Positions 52,249 through 58,174 of a stretch of DNA of 58,174 nucleotides are shown here, in pieces (the first letter of the stretch is position 1; every line of letters begins with the position of its first letter). A program made the position numbers and the translations under genes. This stretch comes from JBBQQG01 sp038216175 (GTDB lineage: Bacteria > Patescibacteriota > Saccharimonadia > Saccharimonadales > OMJO01): assembly GCA_038216175.1 (NCBI GenBank), contig JBBQQG010000005.1, positions 1-58,174 of the forward strand, in the 5' to 3' direction. The notes under the pieces were generated by a model. That model saw nothing but the letters and a program-made list of their open reading frames with translations. It had not been told where the DNA came from and searched no databases.

Positions 52249-53666
52249 TTCGCACCAATACCGCTTACGACTGCTTTTAGAGTTTTAATCAAGATGCTAA
52301 TATCAAGCCAAAAACTCCAGTTTTGGACGTAAAAAACGTCAAGTTTACGTCGCTCATCAAAGTTTATGTCGCGCCGACCAGATATTTGAGCAAGGCCTGT
52401 TAAACCCGATTTTACACTGAGAATAGCATGACGTTTTTTAAATTCAGCTAGCTCCTGCGGTATTAACGCCCTCGGACCAACTAGGCTTATTTGGCCCTTG
52501 AGCACGTTAATTAGCTGAGGAAGTTCGTCGAGTGAAGTGTTTCTTAAGAATATGCCAAATGGTGTAAATCTCGGGTCGTTTGCGATGAAATCGCCGTTTT
52601 CACGATACTTAATAGCAAGATCAGGATTGCCCATATTTTCAAATGCTTTCTCTGGAGTCATACCATGGTATTTTTGTCGTATCGTTCTAAATTTGTAAAC
52701 CTGAAACTCACGGTTAAATCTGGTCAGCCGGGTCTGACGATATATTATCCCGCCTTTATGATCGAATAACGCCATATATAGATAAATTAATAAAAGTACT
52801 GGGGAAGAAACAATAATAGCAAGTAGCGAAAAAACCAAATCGAAAAGCCTTTTTACAATTCTTCCCCAGCCGATTAGGGCTGTCTGATGTACGGCAATCA
52901 TAGGTAGACCAGCAAACAGTTCGACATCGATATTGCCAACAAAAAGATCCGTATTTCCAGGCACGAATCGGTACGAAATATGATTTTCCTGGGCGTATGA
53001 CAATATCTGGTTATTCATAGTCTGTTCTCTGTAAAGTTCCGTTTGGATAATGCTGTGAAGCGGTCGGCGCAAACTTTCGATCGCCTGTTCAAAGGAATTA
53101 TAAGTCTTAAAACTACCTGCACTATGAGCAACGACAGCTACTACCCTCTGTCCGGTTTTCGGTGTATTAGCTATACTAGATGCTATCTCAAGAGTCGCAG
53201 CTGTGTTGCCAATAATTAGGACGTTACTGATCCCAACGCCATAAGAGTAAAGTGACTCTTTTAGCAATCTGGCAAAGGTCCGAAAAAAAACTAAAAAGCC
53301 GAATCCCAGAGCTAGGCCATATACCGGAACCAGTCTGGCTGGAAAAAGTTTGCCGTTAGTTACGAAGTTGTAGCCGACTACCACTAAAATTCCCAAAAAT
53401 GAGCCTACCAGCAGCCGTCCAAGTTCAGAAAATCTCTTATCGTAGACTTTAGCGTTATATAACCCGATAAAAGCTTGAACTAATATCCACAGAGGCAGTA
53501 CCGTAATAAATGTGAAGAAATACGTCAGCGCCGGAATCTGCTCAATTAAAGGGCGAGGATCAAACTTTACTCTTAGTATATATGCTGCAGTAAAAGCTCC
53601 CAGAAGAGCAAAAAAATCACCAACTATCAGCAGTAAGGCATAAGCGATTGAAGCGTTATTATTCAT
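52245..53666 (-). CDS. undecaprenyl-phosphate sugar-1-phosphate transferase (WbaP/WcaJ type)
   Basis: A 473-residue initiating enzyme. It moves a sugar-1-phosphate from a nucleotide sugar to undecaprenyl phosphate. The N-terminus has four to five membrane segments (about 8-130) and a CoA-binding-like domain (about 140-240). The catalytic domain (about 265-473) has VKRLFDLVFSLLAIIVSSP, then QVYKFRTI, DPRFTPFGIFLRNTSLDELPQL and SLVGPRALIPQE, all canonical for the bacterial sugar-transferase family. It is the first gene of a two-gene operon with the downstream GT4. The sugar (glucose, galactose or other) cannot be told from sequence. Confidence 0.94.
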   Translation of the reverse strand: MNNNASIAYALLLIVGDFFALLGAFTAAYILRVKFDPRPLIEQIPALTYFFTFITVLPLWILVQAFIGLYNAKVYDKRFSELGRLLVGSFLGILVVVGYNFVTNGKLFPARLVPVYGLALGFGFLVFFRTFARLLKESLYSYGVGISNVLIIGNTAATLEIASSIANTPKTGQRVVAVVAHSAGSFKTYNSFEQAIESLRRPLHSIIQTELYREQTMNNQILSYAQENHISYRFVPGNTDLFVGNIDVELFAGLPMIAVHQTALIGWGRIVKRLFDLVFSLLAIIVSSPVLLLIYLYMALFDHKGGIIYRQTRLTRFNREFQVYKFRTIRQKYHGMTPEKAFENMGNPDLAIKYRENGDFIANDPRFTPFGIFLRNTSLDELPQLINVLKGQISLVGPRALIPQELAEFKKRHAILSVKSGLTGLAQISGRRDINFDERRKLDVFYVQNWSFWLDISILIKTLKAVVSGIGAK

Positions 53667-53722
53667 AAATTATCTTTAACTATTGTAACACTCTAGGCTA
53701 CCGTGTTCGCTGTTTGTGCTGT

Positions 53723-53728
53723 TATAAT
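53723..53728 (+). promoter_or_regulatory. -10 box of the gtrA-lexA-like operon
   Basis: TATAAT stands 14 nt before the ATG at 53743. A TTG that would extend the reading frame starts at 53728, inside this box, so that longer start would not be on the mRNA. The leader would be about seven bases with no Shine-Dalgarno. No clear -35 is seen. Confidence 0.5.
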
Positions 53729-53742
53729 TGGCATTAAAGCTC

Positions 53743-54237
53743 ATGTTTAAATTTAAAAAACGCGACAAACGTGAAGTAAAACGTATTACAGAATATTTGG
53801 TTACTGGCGGAGCGTGGTTCTGGTCAGGCTACCTTTTATTTGCTGTGTTATATAGTGGGTTCAAAATTGGAATTATCGCTAGCAAGGTTTTATCGTATAT
53901 TTTCGGATTAAGTGTCAATTTTCTGCTTCAGCGCTATTGGGTATTCGCCGATGCCAAGGGCAAAAAACAATTAAATAAGGTAAGCGGCAGATACGTAGCA
54001 CTGTCAGCTCTAAACTTAGGTATAGATACTGCGATAGTTTGGTATCTAGCCCGACTTGGTCTAACTCCTTATCTCGGACAGTTTGTATCGGCAGGTTTTT
54101 TTACGGTTTGGAATTATATATGGTACAAACTATGGGTATTTACAAGAGGTTCTCAGCCAGGTCCTAAAAGATCATCGGCTCCAACTTTAAGGCGACCTAA
54201 GCAGTTAAGAGGAACTCTTAGGAAAAAAACCGCATGA
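53743..54237 (+). CDS. GtrA-family membrane protein
   Basis: I use the ATG at 53743 (about 164 residues) for the promoter reason given above. The protein has four membrane segments between about 15 and 120. Features are EYLVTGGAWFWSGYLLF, SVNFLLQRYWVF and FFTVWNYIWYKLWVF, the GtrA pattern in which a conserved aromatic-rich motif ends the fourth segment. The C-terminus is basic (RPKQLRGTLRKKTA). It probably supports polyprenyl-sugar translocation. It is the second GtrA in the window and overlaps the LexA-like gene by four bases (ATGA). Confidence 0.84.
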   Translation: MFKFKKRDKREVKRITEYLVTGGAWFWSGYLLFAVLYSGFKIGIIASKVLSYIFGLSVNFLLQRYWVFADAKGKKQLNKVSGRYVALSALNLGIDTAIVWYLARLGLTPYLGQFVSAGFFTVWNYIWYKLWVFTRGSQPGPKRSSAPTLRRPKQLRGTLRKKTA

Positions 54238-54692
54238 ATGATTCAATCAGACCGACTAAAAAACAACGGGAACTTCTAGCGTTTATAGAGCAGTTCATAG
54301 CTCAAAAAGGTTATAGCCCTAGCTACCGCGAGATAATGAGCGCCTGCGAATATACATCTGTAGCTACGGTTGCACTTCATGTTAATAGCTTGATAAAACG
54401 AGGCCACTTGCGTAAGCGTGATTATTCGGCCCGATCGTTAGAGGTAGTAAACCAAGATTCAAAGAGTAAAATATCGACAAACGAGATAAAACCGGCCGAT
54501 GAAAAATGGCTGGTTGATAAAGTCGAGCATTTTTTTCAGCTACTCGAATCCGGCGATGCTTATGACAGCGCTAAATTGGACGAGCTATACGTATTAATTG
54601 GGGCTTTGAAAGTATTAGGTCTGGATGGTGCTGTTCAGTCATTTATTCCAAGACTGAGTGCAATTAAGAAGAACTTGCCAGTGTTACAATAA
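54234..54692 (+). CDS. LexA-like DNA-binding protein lacking the peptidase domain
   Basis: A 152-residue protein whose first 68 residues are a LexA-type winged helix: LTKKQRELLAF-like PTKKQRELLAFIEQFIAQKGYSPSYREI, then SVATVALHVNSLIKRGHLRK. The rest (about 90-152) is alpha-helical and has no Ala-Gly cleavage site and no Ser/Lys pair, so it cannot self-cleave like true LexA. It may be a dedicated repressor or a decayed LexA with a new dimerisation domain. Its target is unknown. It is translationally coupled to gtrA. Confidence 0.82.
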   Translation: MNDSIRPTKKQRELLAFIEQFIAQKGYSPSYREIMSACEYTSVATVALHVNSLIKRGHLRKRDYSARSLEVVNQDSKSKISTNEIKPADEKWLVDKVEHFFQLLESGDAYDSAKLDELYVLIGALKVLGLDGAVQSFIPRLSAIKKNLPVLQ

Positions 54693-54725
54693 ATTGAGAA
54701 TTAAAAAAGCGAAGGGGTATAAATT

Positions 54726-55526
54726 TTGCACGCAATTCAAGCAATTATTCTAGGACTAGTTCAAGGGTTAACAGAATTTATTCCAGTATCAAGCTCAGGT
54801 CATTTAGTATTAGCCCATCATGCACTTGGTGTATTTGACAACGGTCTGGCTTTTGACGTAGCACTTCATTTCGGAACGCTGCTGGCCCTATTAATCTATT
54901 TTTGGCGTGATTTAATTAATCTGTTTAGTTCATTATTTAAAAAATCCGAGCATACTCGTCTGGCATGGTTGCTTATCGGAGCAACTATTCCGGCCGCGAT
55001 AATAGGTTTTTTACTAGAAAAACAGGCTGAATCTAAGTTCAGGTCGATCCGGTTGGTAGCGATCACAATGTTACTATTTGGAATTATAATGATTATTGCT
55101 GAAAAATATTATGAAAGAAGCAAAAAACACCAAATACTAGTAGATATAACTAAAAAACAGGCGTTTTCGATGGGCTTTGCCCAGGCTCTGGCAGTTATAC
55201 CTGGCGTTTCTAGATCAGGCAGTACGATTACTGCCGGGCTTTTAACCGGACTCGACAGGCTGGCTGCAACTAGATTTTCGTTTTTGCTTGGGATTCCTAT
55301 CACGGCCGGGGCGATCTTGAAAGTATTTACTGAACATGGTGTTATACAGGCGATGAAGTCTCAACAAAACATAGTTGCTCTAGGAGTTGTTACGGCTTTG
55401 TTAAGTGGCTTGTTTGCGATTCGCTTTATGCTCAAATACTTAGGAAACCACAGTCTTCATATATTTGCCTATTATAGGATATGTCTAGGCGTGCTTCTGC
55501 TTATAATTTTCAGCTTGCGTCGTTGA
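54726..55526 (+). CDS. uppP: undecaprenyl-diphosphatase UppP
   Basis: Recycles undecaprenyl diphosphate to undecaprenyl phosphate, the lipid carrier of wall and surface glycans. The 266-residue protein starts at TTG, with GAAGGGG upstream. Eight or so membrane segments carry the two active-site motifs, GLTEFIPVSSSGHLVLA (about 14-30) and AVIPGVSRSGSTITAGL (about 155-171). The length is normal. It fits the polysaccharide region just upstream. Confidence 0.95.
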   Translation: MHAIQAIILGLVQGLTEFIPVSSSGHLVLAHHALGVFDNGLAFDVALHFGTLLALLIYFWRDLINLFSSLFKKSEHTRLAWLLIGATIPAAIIGFLLEKQAESKFRSIRLVAITMLLFGIIMIIAEKYYERSKKHQILVDITKKQAFSMGFAQALAVIPGVSRSGSTITAGLLTGLDRLAATRFSFLLGIPITAGAILKVFTEHGVIQAMKSQQNIVALGVVTALLSGLFAIRFMLKYLGNHSLHIFAYYRICLGVLLLIIFSLRR

Positions 55527-55564
55527 CGTAACATAGACACAACCGTTAAGATAGGATACAGATT

Positions 55565-56236
55565 ATGGCAAAAGAAGTTATAAAGAAAAAAAATAAGTTG
55601 CTAAGATGGATTCTTATTTTACTTAATATTTTAATTATTGCAGCCTTAGCTGTTTTTGGCGGATATTACTTTAAAAAATATCGAGATCTGAAGAATCATC
55701 CGGTAACGGCCGAACAAGCAGCCCAGGCAGAAATTGATAGAACTCTGGCTTCAGTCGGTAAATTATACAGTTTGCCAAAAGACGAAAAACCGCAGCTAAG
55801 AACAGTTACCGACGTAACCCAGCTTAAAGGTCAGGCATTTTTTGAAAAGGCTGAAAATGATGACATTACATTGATATACACAAAAGCCAAACTGGCTATC
55901 TTATATCGACCGTCGACCGATAAAATAATTAATGTCAGTTCAGTATCTATCCAGTCGTCTGCGACTGTTAAAATAATCGGGGCCGATGCCGACAGGGCTG
56001 CTGTTAAGAAGTTACTTGCAGCTAATTTTAGTAGCGACATAACTGTTAAAGAAGAGGGGACTGCAAAAACCACCAATACCGGCGTTATAGTAGTTGATAT
56101 ATCTGGACAAAAGACTGATCTATTAAAGAAATTAGCGGCCGGACTAAAAGGCACTGTCGGTACTCTTCCAAATGGCGAAGACAAGCCGACTGACGATATT
56201 CTTATAATTGCTGGTGCACCGGCGATAACACCCTAG
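55565..56236 (+). CDS. single-pass membrane protein with LytR_C-like C-terminal domain
   Basis: A 223-residue protein with one N-terminal membrane segment (about 13-33, LRWILILLNILIIAALAVF) and an extracytoplasmic remainder. The middle (about 75-120) has LKGQAFFEKAENDDITLIYT and AILYRP, a stretch I recognise as common in CPR membrane proteins. The C-terminal 90 residues (ATVKIIGADADRAAVKKLLA to DDILIIAG) look like a LytR_C domain, which is found at the end of wall-glycan-attachment proteins. The precise role is unknown. It converges with the next gene at four bases. Confidence 0.65.
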   Translation: MAKEVIKKKNKLLRWILILLNILIIAALAVFGGYYFKKYRDLKNHPVTAEQAAQAEIDRTLASVGKLYSLPKDEKPQLRTVTDVTQLKGQAFFEKAENDDITLIYTKAKLAILYRPSTDKIINVSSVSIQSSATVKIIGADADRAAVKKLLAANFSSDITVKEEGTAKTTNTGVIVVDISGQKTDLLKKLAAGLKGTVGTLPNGEDKPTDDILIIAGAPAITP

Positions 56237-56239
56237 TTC

Positions 56240-57250
56240 TTAAGTATTCTTTCGTGGTCGTTTTACGGGCAGATTGCCATATCGGTCATATACATAGTTG
56301 TGCTCAGGATCAGACTTTGCTTCCATTTTATTTATTGTTTCGAGCACCGCATCTAGTTGCTCCCGCGATCTAACTGCAACAGGGCTATCAGATAGATCAA
56401 CTGAAATATTAGATCTTCTAAGGTTACTAACCGATGGTACAGTAATCGCATTTTTCATTATTCTGAGTATTCCGTGTCCAACTTCACCGGATACCATTGT
56501 TTTATGTCTGAAAACTTCCGATATGTATGGGATATGGTCTGCGCCGGCGATAAGTTTTGATTCATATTTCTCAACGTCCAGCGGCTTAATAACTGTTCCT
56601 GACATAGCGACAGCCAACAGCATTGGTCTCTGGTCTTTTTTAATGGTATTTTTGAATCTACCGTTGATGTCGTATTCAACCATAGCGTGGTTGTGAAATG
56701 ATATGACTCTTCTGGGAATCGGTATTTTATCTTTGGCCGAGTTGGTATTTGGAATGTTTACGTATGTTTCGTCTGCGGCTAAGCCTAAAACATCTAACGC
56801 CGGTAAAACATTGTCTCCGACTTTCACACCTAGATACTTCACCATCGCGTTTACAATAATTCCAGTATCAAATTCGTAATTTCTTTTAACTAGCTCCGAT
56901 CTCAGCGACGCCATAATTAGTCCAATATCTCTGATTTCACTATGTCCAGTCGCCAGCACTACATTATTATTGTCATTTAGCAGTTCGCCAATTCGTTTAA
57001 GCCCACGACCATCACTGCTTATTGATCTGGAAATACCACCGTATCTGACATCCAAATCAAAGGCAATTTTATCTATATCATCGGGGCTGATTGGGTTGCC
57101 AGTAACTTTTCTGACTCCAACAGCCTGGTATGGGTATTTAACCGGGTCAATATCGAGAGTTACGAATATATCTGGGTTTGCTTCAGCATGTTCCTCAGCC
57201 CATGAGTGAAGGCCTTGATGTATTTCTTGCTCGTATCTTTTAATTTCCAT
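56240..57250 (-). CDS. conserved cytoplasmic protein of unknown function
   Basis: I do not recognise this 336-residue protein. It has no signal peptide or membrane segment. Notable stretches are VVLATGHSEIRDIGLIMASL (about 94-113), RRVISFHNHAMVEYDINGRF with a His pair, and SGEVGHGILRIM. Repeated Asp and His residues (DIDP, SSDGRG, GADHIPYISEVFRHK) hint at a metal- or phosphate-binding enzyme, but I will not assign one. Codon use looks like that of its neighbours. It is transcribed away from the riboswitch unit. Confidence 0.62.
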   Translation of the reverse strand: MEIKRYEQEIHQGLHSWAEEHAEANPDIFVTLDIDPVKYPYQAVGVRKVTGNPISPDDIDKIAFDLDVRYGGISRSISSDGRGLKRIGELLNDNNNVVLATGHSEIRDIGLIMASLRSELVKRNYEFDTGIIVNAMVKYLGVKVGDNVLPALDVLGLAADETYVNIPNTNSAKDKIPIPRRVISFHNHAMVEYDINGRFKNTIKKDQRPMLLAVAMSGTVIKPLDVEKYESKLIAGADHIPYISEVFRHKTMVSGEVGHGILRIMKNAITVPSVSNLRRSNISVDLSDSPVAVRSREQLDAVLETINKMEAKSDPEHNYVYDRYGNLPVKRPRKNT

Positions 57251-57375
57251 GTAGCTAGACTAATACTTATAATTGTTTTAACCAAGCATAAGCGAACGGG
57301 ATTATTATTTAATGTAGAAGATTTTATGAAAATGCTGCTTAAACTACATATGGTAATATATTAGTTAGTTAACAA

Positions 57376-57518
57376 TTATAAAAGCTGGAAGCGGGTGAAA
57401 ATCCCGCGCTGTGCCGCAACGGTGAAAGCCCGATACAGCTTAAATCAAGTCTCCCGAGCAGGAGCAATAATCTAGCTAAGATTAATCCTGCTTAATTTAA
57501 CACCCGAGCAGGATTTTT
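57376..57518 (+). promoter_or_regulatory. cobalamin-type riboswitch
   Basis: The region contains the conserved core of a cobalamin riboswitch: GGAAGCGGGTGAAAATCCCG, then the CCGCAACGGTGAAAGCC segment and AAGTC before a C-rich box. The stem GCGGG/CCCGC is perfect. The following 57450-57518 part holds a switch in which TCCTGCT (57486-57492) can pair with AGCAGGA at 57457-57463 or at 57507-57513. The second choice sequesters the AGGA ribosome site in front of the ATG at 57519. The 5' half of the aptamer is less clear. Cobalamin class is assigned from core motifs. Confidence 0.78.
57484..57515 (+). terminator. expression-platform hairpin (Shine-Dalgarno sequester or terminator)
   Basis: AATCCTGCT (57484-57492) pairs with AGCAGGATT (57507-57515) across a 14-nt loop. 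A short T-run (TTT) and the start codon follow. The T-run is short and only three bases separate stem and ATG, so blocking of translation is more likely than termination. CCCGAGCAGGA occurs twice (57453-57463 and 57503-57513). Confidence 0.65.
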
Positions 57519-58174
57519 ATGAATGATACAATAGTCGAAAATCAAGAACTTTCAAACAGATGGCTGCTTGCTGAACAGTCGTACCCTGAGTTAGCCCAAT
57601 CTGCAGATAAAAAAGCTGATCAATTTATTGGTCGATTAGCACTAAGCGCAGCCATTGAAATAGTAAACATTGACGAACAACCTAGCAGGGCAACTTTGTT
57701 AGAAGCAACTCAGCTTGCCGCCCTGGGCGACGATACCTCAAAATGTTTGATCAAAAACAATGTCGAATCTGACGTTGCTGAGAGAATGTTTAATGCCGGG
57801 CATCAGACTAAAGTAAAACTGAAACTAAAAAATGGTCAAATTACACAAAATGAAAGAAGATTGCTAGATATCCACTGCAATACGATTAAATATACGCGGC
57901 TCAACACGGAAATGCTGAAACGCTCGAGAAATGAACTAAGAAATGTAATATTCTCAGAAGAATTATTATCGCGTAATTTGCTTGAAAATCACGATGCAGT
58001 TATTTTTTCACCGGCATCGAAAGACTCGAAAACCAGAAAAGACTATGGATTTTATGAAGATACTGAAACCTGCTCTATCCAGCTCATCTCAAGTAACGGC
58101 GATGATTTAATCCTTGAGACTGCTTTAGTCGCTTGTAAAAAAACGCCAAATTCTAAAAGACACGACATAGAAAC
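57519..58174 (+). CDS. riboswitch-controlled gene of unknown function (3' end outside window)
   Basis: The reading frame opens at the ATG that follows the riboswitch, with AGGA seven bases upstream. It stays open to the last base of the window, giving at least 218 codons. The product begins MNDTIVENQELSNRWLLAEQ and is hydrophilic, with many K, N and E and no signal peptide. I see no zinc, P-loop or B12-binding motif in the visible part. It has weak charged helical segments (VKLKLKNGQITQNERRLLD). Control by cobalamin suggests a B12-related enzyme or a B12-independent alternative, but the visible part does not show which. Confidence 0.7.
   Translation, partial: MNDTIVENQELSNRWLLAEQSYPELAQSADKKADQFIGRLALSAAIEIVNIDEQPSRATLLEATQLAALGDDTSKCLIKNNVESDVAERMFNAGHQTKVKLKLKNGQITQNERRLLDIHCNTIKYTRLNTEMLKRSRNELRNVIFSEELLSRNLLENHDAVIFSPASKDSKTRKDYGFYEDTETCSIQLISSNGDDLILETALVACKKTPNSKRHDIE

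Noticed and set aside
1..58174. Alternative genetic code with TGA read as glycine
   Set aside because: TGA ends several genes at positions that match family ends (yidC, rmlB, the 53743 gtrA), so the standard bacterial code fits.
1..58174. CRISPR arrays or insertion sequences
   Set aside because: No regularly spaced repeats, transposase frames or terminal inverted repeats were noticed.

Overview
The window looks like part of the chromosome of a small-genome Patescibacteria/CPR bacterium, most probably Candidatus Saccharibacteria (TM7). The evidence is the replication-origin block (recF-dnaN-dnaA facing rpmH-rnpA-yidC-jag), a run of tiny two-membrane-segment T4SS pilin-type proteins beside VirB6/PrgI/VirB4 genes, very tight packing (many ATGA, TAATG and GTGA overlaps, and convergent genes that overlap or abut within a few bases) and a Gram-positive-like wall and polysaccharide gene set. 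TAA, TAG and TGA are all used as stops, so the code is standard and not code 25 of SR1/Gracilibacteria. The lineage call is an inference from gene content, without a database search.

Layout. (1) 1-1156: two tRNA-Ser genes with encoded CCA, a gene-poor stretch and a small heat-shock protein. (2) 1185-16772: a divergent type IV secretion-like locus. Six T4SS pilin-like genes lie on the minus strand. The plus strand carries a VirB6/TrbL-like channel protein, PrgI, VirB4 split into two genes, a very large membrane protein with a decayed M23 domain, a lipid-anchor-free secreted SGNH hydrolase/lysozyme fusion and a membrane-anchored protein of unknown function. (3) 16774-22963: the replication-origin region, with candidate DnaA boxes on both sides of dnaA. 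(4) 22960-53666: about 31 kb of cell-surface polysaccharide genes. They include a Wzm/Wzt ABC exporter with methyltransferases and glycosyltransferases, a large secreted repeat protein, several sugar-nucleotide epimerases, UDP-glucose dehydrogenase with UDP-xylose synthase, a complete dTDP-rhamnose set (rmlB-C-D-A), phosphohexomutase, glmS and a polyprenyl-phosphate sugar-1-P transferase. (5) 53743-58174: GtrA, a LexA-like DNA-binding protein without its protease, UppP, two proteins of unknown function, and a cobalamin-type riboswitch in front of an unrecognised gene that runs off the end.

How the parts fit. GlmS and ManB supply amino-sugar and hexose-phosphate precursors. RmlABCD, Ugd and Uxs make dTDP-rhamnose, UDP-glucuronate and UDP-xylose. 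The WbaP-type transferase starts a glycan on undecaprenyl phosphate, the glycosyltransferases extend it, Wzm/Wzt (and perhaps the O-antigen-ligase-like protein) export or transfer it, and UppP recycles the carrier. The T4SS-like locus with its wall hydrolase is the best candidate in the window for an unusual system, plausibly one used for host contact, secretion or DNA uptake by an episymbiont. No relaxase or VirD4 is present here.

Several genes have a TATAAT-like box only 8-16 nt before the start codon and no Shine-Dalgarno sequence, which suggests leaderless or nearly leaderless transcripts.
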